Shown: positions 1 through 7,521 of the stretch, piece after piece
Layout of the letters: each line of letters starts with the position of its first letter
How positions within the stretch are numbered: the first letter of the stretch is position 1
Source: UBA9554 sp038205135
GTDB taxonomy: Bacteria; Pseudomonadota; Alphaproteobacteria; Rhodobacterales; Rhodobacteraceae
Assembly (NCBI GenBank): GCA_038205135.1
Contig: JBBRCF010000001.1
Coordinates: 44,439 to 108,438, forward strand
Length of the DNA stretch: 64,000 nt
Reading direction: 5' to 3'
Program-made: the position numbers and the translations under genes
The notes under the pieces: generated by a model
The model's database searches: none
Seen by the model: the letters and a program-made list of their open reading frames with translations, nothing else
What the model was told of the DNA's origin: nothing

Positions 1-814
1 CGCGCTGGCCTTGGCGCAATTCGGGCGGGGCTGGGATGCCGTGCTGATCGGCACGCTGGGCGGCGCGGGCGTGGCGGTGGTGCTGGCTTTTGGCATCGGG
101 CTGTTTTCGTTGCGGGTGCGGGCGATCTTCTTTGCGATGATTACGCTGGCGGTGGCGTCGGCCTTTGCGGTGCTGGTGTCGCAACTGTCAGGGCTGACAG
201 GCGGCGAAGATGGGCTGAACCTGCAGATCCCGCGCGTGTTGACGCCGGCGTTCCGGTTCGGCGACGAGGTGCTGGGCGTCAAGCTGAACGGGCGACTGCT
301 GGCATATTATCTGGTATTCGGGGTGTCGCTGGCGCTGTTTCTGGTGATGCTGCGCATCGTCAATTCGCCGTTCGGCCGCGTATTGCAGGCGGTGCGCGAG
401 AACGATTTCCGCGCCGAGGCGATCGGCTACCCGGTGGTGCGGTACCGCGTCGCCGCCACCTGCCTGTCGGCGGGCATCGCGGCACTGGCCGGATCGCTTT
501 ATGCGCTGTGGTTGCGCTATGTCGGGCCGGATACGGTGCTGTCGATGGAGTTGATGATCGACATCCTGTTGATGGTAGTGATCGGTGGCATGGGCACCTT
601 GTGGGGTGCCGTGATTGGCGCGGCCATCTTTGTCATCGCGCAGGTCTATCTGCAGGAGGGGCTTGGCGCGCTGGCCGCGGCGACCGCAGGCCTGCCGGTC
701 CTGCCCGCGCTGTTGAACCCCGACCGCTGGCTGTTGTGGCTTGGGCTGTTGTTCGTGCTGTCGGTGTATTTCTTTCCGACCGGCATTGTGGGGCGACTCC
801 GCGCCAGACGCTAA
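1..814 (+). CDS. livM: Branched-chain amino acid ABC transporter permease, LivM type (5' end outside window)
   Basis: Inner-membrane permease subunit of a Liv-type ABC importer for branched-chain amino acids or related small amides. The frame is open back to the first bases of the window, so the true start lies upstream; about 270 residues are visible. Very hydrophobic helices alternate with short polar loops. The loop GRVLQAVRENDFRAEAIGY is the EAA-like motif that contacts the ATPase, followed by YRVAATCLSAGIAALAGSLYAL and a DILLMVVIGGMGTLWG segment, all typical of LivM. The companion livH, livG/F and binding protein genes would be expected upstream. The MFS gene follows after 59 bases on the same strand. 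The family is clear, but the substrate is inferred from the family only. Confidence 0.9.
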   Translation, partial: ALALAQFGRGWDAVLIGTLGGAGVAVVLAFGIGLFSLRVRAIFFAMITLAVASAFAVLVSQLSGLTGGEDGLNLQIPRVLTPAFRFGDEVLGVKLNGRLLAYYLVFGVSLALFLVMLRIVNSPFGRVLQAVRENDFRAEAIGYPVVRYRVAATCLSAGIAALAGSLYALWLRYVGPDTVLSMELMIDILLMVVIGGMGTLWGAVIGAAIFVIAQVYLQEGLGALAAATAGLPVLPALLNPDRWLLWLGLLFVLSVYFFPTGIVGRLRARR

Positions 815-873
815 CACGCGCTTGCACATTTTTGTGGCAACTGGCACCAAAACCGGGCGATTGGAGACGCGCG

Positions 874-2052
874 ATGATCCCCGGCCTGATATTTCTGTGT
901 GGCACCTACGCGCTTAGCCAATTCTACCGCGCCTTTCTGGCCGTGCTGGCCGAGGTGTTGCAGGCCGATCTGGGTGCGGGGGCCGATGATCTGGCGCTGG
1001 CGTCGGGGCTGTGGTTCCTGACATTCGCCTTTATGCAGATCCCGGTTGGCGAGGCGCTGGACCGCATCGGCCCGCGTCGCACCGCGGGGTGGCTGTTCCT
1101 GATCGGCGGTGCAGGCGGCGCGGTTTTATTCGCGCTGGCGACCGCGCCCTGGCATATCTCTGCGGCGATGGTGCTGATCGGCGTCGGATGTTCGCCGGTG
1201 CTGATGGCATCGTTCTACATCTTTTCGCGGGTCTATCCGGCAGCGATGTTTGCCACGCTGGGGTCGGTGATGATCGGGTTCGGGTCACTGGGCAATGTCG
1301 CGGGCACCGTGCCGCTGGCCTGGGCCATCGAGACGCTGGGCTGGCGCGAAACGCTGTGGGGCGTTGCGGGCGTCTCGGCGCTGTTGGCGTTGGGTGTGTT
1401 CCTCGCCGTCAAGGATCCGGAACGTATCGGCAAGGGGCAGGCCGGGTCCGTGCTGGACCTGCTCCGGTTGCCTGCGCTCTGGATGATTTTCCCGATGCTG
1501 ATCGTGAATTATCTGGCAGCGGGCGGGCTGCGCGGACTGTGGGTCGGGCCCTATCTGTCAGATGTCTACGGCGCGACGAATGCGGTGGTGGGGCAGGCGA
1601 CGCTGTACATGGGGCTGGCGATGATTTTCGGCACTTTTGCCTATGGCCCGCTGGACCGCATCTTCAGGACCCGCAAATGGGTGATCTTTGGCGGTAACCT
1701 GTTGGGTACGCTGGCGATTGCCGCGCTTGCGGTGTTCCCGCTGGCGGGTTACTGGCCGGCGATCCTGATGATCGTTGCCATCGGGTTCTTCGGGTCGTCG
1801 TTCCCGGTCATCATGGCGCATGCGCGCGCCTTTGTGCCGCCACATCTGGCGGGGCGGGGGATGACGCTGATGAACCTGTTCGGCATCGGGGGTGTCGGCG
1901 TGTTTCAGGTGATTACGGGCCGCGTCTATGCTGGTGTGGAGGGCGACGGCGTGGCGGTGCATCTGCCTTATCAGGCGGTGTTCGCGGTGTTTGCCATCAC
2001 GATGGCGATCGGCCTTGCCGCCTACATGTTCAGCCGCGACCGAGTGGATTGA
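874..2052 (+). CDS. MFS transporter
   Basis: Predicted inner-membrane secondary transporter of the major facilitator superfamily, 392 residues, about 12 hydrophobic helices. The ATG at 874 is chosen because GGAGA lies about 6 bases upstream and translation starts directly in the first helix (MIPGLIFLCGTYALSQFYRA). The segment GEALDRIGPRRTAGWLF after helix 2 is the MFS loop 2-3 motif (Asp-Arg-x-Gly-x-Arg). A second, weaker copy, GPLDRIFRTRKW, sits near the start of the second half. The ORF could extend upstream to 508, but that part overlaps livM in another frame and is not coding. The substrate cannot be told from the sequence; neighbours livM (upstream) and asd (downstream) give no specific hint. 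Confidence 0.85.
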   Translation: MIPGLIFLCGTYALSQFYRAFLAVLAEVLQADLGAGADDLALASGLWFLTFAFMQIPVGEALDRIGPRRTAGWLFLIGGAGGAVLFALATAPWHISAAMVLIGVGCSPVLMASFYIFSRVYPAAMFATLGSVMIGFGSLGNVAGTVPLAWAIETLGWRETLWGVAGVSALLALGVFLAVKDPERIGKGQAGSVLDLLRLPALWMIFPMLIVNYLAAGGLRGLWVGPYLSDVYGATNAVVGQATLYMGLAMIFGTFAYGPLDRIFRTRKWVIFGGNLLGTLAIAALAVFPLAGYWPAILMIVAIGFFGSSFPVIMAHARAFVPPHLAGRGMTLMNLFGIGGVGVFQVITGRVYAGVEGDGVAVHLPYQAVFAVFAITMAIGLAAYMFSRDRVD

Positions 2053-2140
2053 GCGCGGGCAGAAACGCCCCGGCAAAAACAACCTGTTTCCTCTGCCCGG
2101 CAAACGCCTTATGACGCGTCGGGTCAGAGGAGTTACTGCT

Positions 2141-3163
2141 ATGGGTTACAAGGTCGTCATCGCAGGGGCCACGGGCAACGTGGGCCGCGAAATGCTGAAC
2201 ATTCTGGCGGAGCGTCAGTTTCCGGTGGACGAGATCGCGGCGCTGGCCAGCCGCCGGTCCCTGGGCACCGAGATTTCCTTTGGCGACAAGACTGTGAAAG
2301 CCCGGGACATCGAAACCTTCAACTGGGCCGGCTGGGATATTGCCCTGTTCGCCATCGGGTCCGAGGCCACGAAAATCCACGCGCCGCGCGCCGCCGCCGC
2401 GGGCTGTGTGGTGATCGACAATTCGTCGCTGTACCGTTACGACCCCGAGGTGCCGTTGATCGTGCCCGAAGTGAACGCCGACGCGATCTTTGGCTATTCC
2501 AAGAAGAACATCATCGCGAACCCTAACTGTTCAACCGCCCAGATGGTGGTGGCGCTGAAACCCTTGCACGACCGTGCGCGGATCAAGCGCGTGGTGGTCA
2601 GCACCTATCAATCCGTGTCTGGCGCCGGCAAAGAGGGCATCGACGAATTGTGGGACCAGACCAAGGGCATCTATGTGCCGGGTCAGGAACGCGAGCCGAA
2701 GAAGTTCCAGAAGCAGATCGCCTTCAACGTGATCCCGCAGATCGACTCCTTCATGGAAGACGGCCAGACCAAGGAAGAATGGAAAATGGTCGTCGAGACG
2801 AAAAAGATCCTCGACCCCAAGATCAAGGTCACGGCGACCTGCGTGCGGGTGCCGGTATTCGTAGGCCATTCCGAAGCGATCAACATCGAATTCGAAGAGT
2901 TTCTGGACGAGGACGAGGCGCGCGACATCCTGCGCGAGGCGCCCGGCGTTTTGGTGATCGATAAACGCGAACCGGGCGGTTACATCACACCCATCGAATG
3001 CGTGGGCGATTATGCCACCTACGTCAGCCGCATCCGGCAGGACAGCACCATCGACAACGGTATCAACCTGTGGTGCGTGTCCGACAACCTGCGCAAGGGC
3101 GCAGCGCTGAACGCGGTGCAGATCGCCGAAGTGCTGGGCATCCGCTGCCTGAAAAAGGGCTGA
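2141..3163 (+). CDS. asd: Aspartate-semialdehyde dehydrogenase
   Basis: Cytosolic enzyme that reduces aspartyl-4-phosphate to aspartate semialdehyde with NADPH, the branch point to lysine/diaminopimelate, threonine and methionine. The protein has 340 residues, normal for the family. The N-terminal GATGNVG loop (residues 9-15) binds the dinucleotide. Cys130 in NPNCSTAQ is the catalytic nucleophile, and the SVSGAGKEG segment is the family signature. The ATG at 2141 has AGAGGAG 8-15 bases upstream. An in-frame extension to 1928 overlaps the MFS gene and is rejected. A strong hairpin terminator lies 35 bases after the stop, so the gene ends its transcript. Confidence 0.96.
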   Translation: MGYKVVIAGATGNVGREMLNILAERQFPVDEIAALASRRSLGTEISFGDKTVKARDIETFNWAGWDIALFAIGSEATKIHAPRAAAAGCVVIDNSSLYRYDPEVPLIVPEVNADAIFGYSKKNIIANPNCSTAQMVVALKPLHDRARIKRVVVSTYQSVSGAGKEGIDELWDQTKGIYVPGQEREPKKFQKQIAFNVIPQIDSFMEDGQTKEEWKMVVETKKILDPKIKVTATCVRVPVFVGHSEAINIEFEEFLDEDEARDILREAPGVLVIDKREPGGYITPIECVGDYATYVSRIRQDSTIDNGINLWCVSDNLRKGAALNAVQIAEVLGIRCLKKG

Positions 3164-3197
3164 CGGCGGGGATTTGCCGGTTGTCGGGTCGATCCGG

Positions 3198-3225
3198 GGG
3201 GCGCTTGCGGGCGCCCCTTGCTTTT
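3198..3225 (+). terminator. Rho-independent terminator of asd
   Basis: A GGGGCGC / GCGCCCC stem (3198-3204 and 3211-3217) with loop TTGCGG is followed by TTGCTTTT. It lies just after the asd stop codon and before the next gene at 3275. Confidence 0.75.
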
Positions 3226-3274
3226 GCGGACCGCGCGCGGATGCTGCGCGCAGGCTTTTCCCCCGGAGGTTTCC

Positions 3275-4894
3275 ATGCGCGTGTTGCTTGCCCTGTTGCT
3301 GACAACCCTGACGGCCGTTCCTGTCTGGGCATCGGATATCGCGCTGGGAGCCCCTGTTTCGGCGGCGGTGCTGTACCCGCAAGGCGCGACGCTGACCCGG
3401 ACGGTTGGCTTTGCCATTCCGCAGGGACGGCATCGGCTGATCGTGACCGATCTGCCGGCCGATATCGACGCCGCAACGCTGCGTGTCGCGGTCGAAGGCG
3501 CGCGTCTGGGCGCGCTGTCGTTCCGCAACGATGCCGTGCCGCCGCGTGATGCCATCGATCCGGTGGCGGTGCAGGCCGCCGAAGCGGCGATCAAGACCGC
3601 CGAGGCCGCGCTGCGCGGCGCGGAAACCGACAAGGCGCGCGCGCTGGCCGCGCGTGAAGGGGCCGAGGCACGCCTGGCCTTTCTGGCCGCACTGGGCCAA
3701 TCCGACGCGACCGCCCAGCCGCCCGAGGCGCTGCGGCAGATCCTGATGATGGTCGGCGAGGAAACCGCCGCCGCCCGCGCCGCGATTCTGGATGCCGAGG
3801 CCGCCGCCACCACGCTGGACCCGGCTATCACTGCCGCGCAACTGACGCTGGAACGTGCCAAGGCGGCGCTGGCCGCGCTGGTTCCCGATACCACCGACCG
3901 CGCCTGGCTGGCAATCGAGGTCGACGCCGACGCCGCTGGCGATGCGCGCCTGACCATCACCCATCCGACCTGGAATGCCGCGTGGCAGCCCGCGTATGAC
4001 CTGCGCCTGACGCGGGCGACCGGCGCGCTGGACATCGGCCGCGCCGCCTTTCTGCGGCAGGATACTGGCGAGGCGTGGACCGACGTGGCGATCACCCTGT
4101 CCACCGTGCGCCCGTCCGAACAGACCGCCCCGTCCGAAGTCTGGCCACTGCCGTTGCAGATCGTGGACCCCGAGGCCCCGCAGCCGATGATGCGTGGCGA
4201 AATGTCGGACAACATGGCGGCCGAATCGATGGCGGTAGCGGCATCCGCGCCGAAACAGGCGATCGCGGACTATGATGGCCTCGCGGTCAGCTATGCCTAT
4301 CCTGACCCTGTGTCGCTGGTGTCGGGCCCTGAGGCGTTGCGGCTGTCGCTTGGCGACTTGACGGCTACGGCCACGGTGCGCGCCGAGGCTGCGCCACTTT
4401 TTGATGCCACGGCCTTTCTCGTGGCGGAATTCATAAATGACACCGGCGAAATCCTGTTGCCGGGGTCCGAGGTGCAGTTGTACCGTGATGGCGTCCATGC
4501 CGGGCGGTTCCAGATGCCGCTGGTGGCGGTCCGCGAGACCGCCCGCGTGCCTTTTGGCCCGATCGAAGGTCTGCGCCTGAGCCGCAATGTGCTGGACCGA
4601 TCCGAAGGCGGGCGTGGCGTCATCACCAAATCGACCGAACGCAACGAGGCCGTGCAGATCACGGTGCGCAACCTGACAGCGGAACCATGGGACCTGCGAC
4701 TGACCGACCGCGTGCCGTTTTCGGAACAGGACGCACTGAAGATCGAGGTCAAAACCACGCCCGCCCCGACCGCGCGTGATATCGACGGCAAACGCGGTGT
4801 GCTGCGCTGGGATCTGACGATTCCGGCCGGCGAAACGCGGGAAATCGGCATCGACACACGCATCACCTGGCCCGAGGGCAAGTTCATCCGGTAA
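3275..4894 (+). CDS. Exported DUF4139 (MuiA-like) protein
   Basis: A 539-residue secreted or periplasmic protein of the 'mucoidy inhibitor MuiA' / DUF4139 family, whose biochemical role is unknown. The start at 3275 has GGAGG a few bases upstream and gives a clean signal peptide (MRVLLALLLTTLTAVPVWA, cut before SD). Residues about 22-110 match the N-terminal DUF4140 type (VYPQGATLTR-like start). Residues 110-220 are an Ala/Glu-rich coiled coil. The C-terminal half is beta-rich, with YDLRLT near the middle and LRWDLTIPAGETREI at the end, typical of DUF4139. It stands alone between the asd terminator and a convergent operon. The family call is fairly sure; no function is claimed. Confidence 0.8.
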   Translation: MRVLLALLLTTLTAVPVWASDIALGAPVSAAVLYPQGATLTRTVGFAIPQGRHRLIVTDLPADIDAATLRVAVEGARLGALSFRNDAVPPRDAIDPVAVQAAEAAIKTAEAALRGAETDKARALAAREGAEARLAFLAALGQSDATAQPPEALRQILMMVGEETAAARAAILDAEAAATTLDPAITAAQLTLERAKAALAALVPDTTDRAWLAIEVDADAAGDARLTITHPTWNAAWQPAYDLRLTRATGALDIGRAAFLRQDTGEAWTDVAITLSTVRPSEQTAPSEVWPLPLQIVDPEAPQPMMRGEMSDNMAAESMAVAASAPKQAIADYDGLAVSYAYPDPVSLVSGPEALRLSLGDLTATATVRAEAAPLFDATAFLVAEFINDTGEILLPGSEVQLYRDGVHAGRFQMPLVAVRETARVPFGPIEGLRLSRNVLDRSEGGRGVITKSTERNEAVQITVRNLTAEPWDLRLTDRVPFSEQDALKIEVKTTPAPTARDIDGKRGVLRWDLTIPAGETREIGIDTRITWPEGKFIR

Positions 4895-4924
4895 TCCCGG
4901 ACGTGTCTTGAACCTTGGCCCCCG

Positions 4925-5236
4925 TCAGAACCGTTCGGCGCGCAGGATCTCGCAATCGGTCACCGCGATCACGCCGATATGACGGTCCACCACGGCAAAT
5001 GCGGCAGTCAGCAGCTGCTCCAGCCGGTCGGGCCGGATCAGGCAGACCACCTGCACCATGCCGCCCGCCCGCGTCACCTCGCCATCGCGCGACCACGGCC
5101 CCGACCGTCCTGACCCGCCCAGCACGGGCATCACCGTCCAGCCGGTCACGCCCGCGCGGGCCAGGGCATCGGTCAGGCGGCGTTCCATCACCGCCTCGAT
5201 CATGATTTCGACCCGTTTGGCAGGGTGCATCTGCAT
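4925..5236 (-). CDS. sbtB: SbtB-like PII-family regulatory protein
   Basis: Small trimeric PII-like signalling protein, 103 residues, expected to bind adenine nucleotides and control the SbtA bicarbonate transporter. The core RVEIMIEAVMERRLTDAL, then GVTGWTVMPVLGGSGRSG leading into the T-loop, and IGVIAVTDCEIL at the end match SbtB of cyanobacteria. The C-terminal Cys-Gly-Pro-x-Gly-Cys redox loop of cyanobacterial SbtB is absent; the protein stops at RAERF. The gene starts 3 bases after the sbtA stop, so the two are translationally linked. Start alternatives are the ATG at 5236 or the next at 5230. A generic CutA/PII-like role remains possible, but the linkage to sbtA makes SbtB the best call. 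Confidence 0.85.
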   Translation of the reverse strand: MQMHPAKRVEIMIEAVMERRLTDALARAGVTGWTVMPVLGGSGRSGPWSRDGEVTRAGGMVQVVCLIRPDRLEQLLTAAFAVVDRHIGVIAVTDCEILRAERF

Positions 5237-5239
5237 GGT

Positions 5240-6208
5240 TCAGCCTTTGGTCAGGGTTTGCGCCAGCCACAGATACGCGGGCAGGCCGATGGTCAGATTG
5301 AATGGAAACGTAACACCCAACGATAGTGTCAGATAGACTGAAGGGTTCGCTTCGGGCAGGGCGACGCGCATCGCGGCAGGCACGGCAATGTAACTGGCGG
5401 AGGCGGCCAGTGTCGCCATCAGCATCACCCCCCCGGTGGACAGGCCCACGGCGGTGCCCGCGAACGCGCCAAGGATGCCGCCGATCAGCGGCATGATCAG
5501 CGCAAAGGCGATGGCACCACGGTCAAGAACCCGACCGCCGCCAAGCAGACCGCGCCCGGCAACCAGCCCCATGTCCAGCAGGAACAGGCACAGCACGCCT
5601 TTGAACGGCGCGGTGATGAAGGCGGAAATCTCTGTCAGGCCCTGCGGTCCGGTGGCCCAGCCGATCACAAAGGACCCGACCAGCAGTACGATGGACCCGT
5701 TCAACAGAATCTCGCGCAGCAGGTCCGGTTCCATGGCGCGGCCTTGTCCGTTGCGCGCGACCAGCCATAGGGCGGACAGGATCGCGGGGGCTTCCATCGC
5801 GGCGGCGACGGCAACCATGTATCCCTCGGGGCGCAGGCCTGCCGCGTCGGCAACAGATGTGGCGGCCACGAAGGTCACGATTGAAATCGACCCGTAATGC
5901 GCCGAGACGGCCGCCGCATCCAGCACCGACATGCCGGACATGCGCCGCAGCAGCCCGAATGCGATCAACGGCAGGCTAAAGGACAGCGCCACCCCCACCC
6001 CGATGGCCAAGGCCAATCCGGCGTCGATGCCGTTTTCCGCCACCGCCACCCCGCCCTTGAACCCGATGGCGAACAACAGGTAGATCGACATGCCCTTGGC
6101 GATGGATTCAGGCACGGTCAGGTCGGATCGCGCCAGCGCCGCCATAAGGCCAAGGCCAAAACAAAGGACCATGGGCGACAACAGGTTGGCGGCGGCAAGG
6201 TCGAGCAT
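5240..6208 (-). CDS. sbtA: Sodium-dependent bicarbonate transporter, SbtA family
   Basis: Inner-membrane Na+-dependent bicarbonate symporter family (formerly DUF897), 322 residues with about ten hydrophobic helices. The sequence parallels cyanobacterial SbtA along its length. PESIAKGMSIYLLFAIGFKGG matches the SbtA PEAI..LLTKIGLTGG region, AHYGSISIVTF matches the conserved first core, and ANPSVYLTLSLGVTFPFN matches the ANPSAYIG...GTPIAI substrate-site region. It lacks the long hydrophilic central loop of the Synechocystis protein, which explains the shorter length. The start at 6208 is preceded by GGAG; an in-frame extension to 6259 runs into the carbonic anhydrase spacer. The gene sits between carbonic anhydrase (74 bases upstream) and sbtB (3 bases downstream), so an inorganic-carbon role is well supported. 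Confidence 0.88.
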   Translation of the reverse strand: MLDLAAANLLSPMVLCFGLGLMAALARSDLTVPESIAKGMSIYLLFAIGFKGGVAVAENGIDAGLALAIGVGVALSFSLPLIAFGLLRRMSGMSVLDAAAVSAHYGSISIVTFVAATSVADAAGLRPEGYMVAVAAAMEAPAILSALWLVARNGQGRAMEPDLLREILLNGSIVLLVGSFVIGWATGPQGLTEISAFITAPFKGVLCLFLLDMGLVAGRGLLGGGRVLDRGAIAFALIMPLIGGILGAFAGTAVGLSTGGVMLMATLAASASYIAVPAAMRVALPEANPSVYLTLSLGVTFPFNLTIGLPAYLWLAQTLTKG

Positions 6209-6282
6209 GCTGGCTCCGAGAAAGATCTTATGGAAGATACGCTGTCGCAGTGGCCGCACAAGCCCTGCGTCGAAAAGCGGGT

Positions 6283-6930
6283 CTACACCTTGCGGAAATC
6301 ACCGATGGTCGCATCGAACCATTCCAGCGAGCCTTCGCCGATGTCCGTCCACAGCCCGTGCAACGTCAGATGGCCGCTTTCAACGGCCGTCTTTACAAAG
6401 GGAAAGGTCAGCAGGTTTTCCAGACTGACCAGCACCGCCTGCCGTTCCAGCGCGCGATGCTGATCGGGGCCCGGCAGGCCCTTGATCCGATCAAAGCCGG
6501 GCCGCAGGATATCCATCCAGCGCCCGACGAACGATGTTCTTTCTTCCAGTTCGGGGGCGGCACCCGTGCACATCGCGTGACACCCCTGCACCCCGCCGCA
6601 GGACGAATGGCCCAGCACAATCACATGCGCCACCTTCAGCGACATCACCGCATACTCCACCGCAGCCGAGGTCCCATGCTGCAATCCGTCGGGTTTGTGC
6701 AGCGGCACCAAATTGGCGATGTTGCGGTGGATAAAGAATTCGCCCTGATCCGCGCCAAAGATCGACGTGACGTGCACGCGACTGTCGCAGCAGGAAATCA
6801 CCATGGCGCGCGGGTGTTGACCGTTATCGGCCAGACGGCGATACCATGCCTGATTGTCCTGATAGGTCGTGGCCTTCCAGCCCTGATAGCGTTGCACAAG
6901 ATAGCTGGGCAGCGGTTTGGCGGCGTTCAT
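6283..6930 (-). CDS. Beta-class carbonic anhydrase
   Basis: Zinc enzyme interconverting CO2 and bicarbonate, 215 residues, cytosolic (no signal peptide). All catalytic residues are visible: the C-x-D-x-R motif as Cys47, Asp49 and Arg51 within SCCDSR, and the H-x-x-C pair as His108 and Cys111 in GHSSCGG. RNIAN follows the first motif as usual. The ATG at 6930 has GGAGGATTCG just upstream and is preferred over an extension to 6984. It is the first gene of the operon with sbtA and sbtB, so it probably equilibrates CO2 with the imported bicarbonate. The operon is divergent from the small gene at 7065, with a 134-base shared promoter region. Confidence 0.95.
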   Translation of the reverse strand: MNAAKPLPSYLVQRYQGWKATTYQDNQAWYRRLADNGQHPRAMVISCCDSRVHVTSIFGADQGEFFIHRNIANLVPLHKPDGLQHGTSAAVEYAVMSLKVAHVIVLGHSSCGGVQGCHAMCTGAAPELEERTSFVGRWMDILRPGFDRIKGLPGPDQHRALERQAVLVSLENLLTFPFVKTAVESGHLTLHGLWTDIGEGSLEWFDATIGDFRKV

Positions 6931-7064
6931 CGAATCCTCCCGCGGAAGTTGGTCGGTATTTGCGGAAACTTGCCCGGAAAACAAGGGCTAGCAGCAAGGT
7001 TTTGGGAAGGGTTTATGCCGCAATCTGCGCACCAGCCGTGGGGGCCGAGTGGAAGGGTGAGATT

Positions 7065-7445
7065 TTGGAACGGGTCACCGTATTGAGAACGACAGATTTC
7101 GTCCGCGTAGACGCGGACAGGTTGGGGCAGTTGTACGCGCAACTGGGTGAACGCGGCGCCGAAGATGTGGTGTGCCGCGCGATGGAGGAACTGGCCGCAC
7201 GGCTGGGTCAGGCGGAACAGCAATTCCGCACCAACGATCAGCCGGGGCTGCGCAAGAATGCGCGATCCCTTGTCGCCATCGCGGATCAGATCGGCATGCA
7301 GCTGCTGGCCGGCGTGGCCCGGGACGTGACCGACTGCATCGATACGGGCGATATGGTGGCCCTTGGGGCGGTACTGGCTCGTCTGGTGCGCGTGGGCGAA
7401 CGGTCCTTGTTTGCGGTGTGGGATTTGCAGGACCTGTCCATCTGA
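7065..7445 (+). CDS. Hypothetical small helical protein, Hpt-like
   Basis: I do not recognise this gene with certainty. It encodes about 126 residues, nearly all predicted alpha-helix, with the segment QPGLRKNARSLVAIADQIGMQLLAGVARDV resembling the helix pair of histidine phosphotransfer (Hpt) proteins. The position where Hpt carries its phosphorylated His appears to be Asn or Lys here, so a signalling role is only a guess. There is no ATG. I chose TTG at 7065 because GGAAGGGTGAG stands just upstream; GTG at 7038 and TTG at 7083 are alternatives. The aminopeptidase gene follows after 76 bases on the same strand, and the carbonic anhydrase operon diverges upstream. Confidence 0.6.
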   Translation: MERVTVLRTTDFVRVDADRLGQLYAQLGERGAEDVVCRAMEELAARLGQAEQQFRTNDQPGLRKNARSLVAIADQIGMQLLAGVARDVTDCIDTGDMVALGAVLARLVRVGERSLFAVWDLQDLSI

Positions 7446-7521
7446 TCCGCTGATCGGACCTTGCGGGCGCTGATGGCTCGGCTAGGCTGACCGGCGAAAT
7501 GACAGAATGACAGGGGACTGC

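Noticed and set aside
2531..4498. Long minus-strand open frame (655 codons)
   Set aside because: It is antisense to asd and the DUF4139 gene, and its protein is rich in Arg, Gln and His with no domain. Such frames are common opposite high-GC genes.
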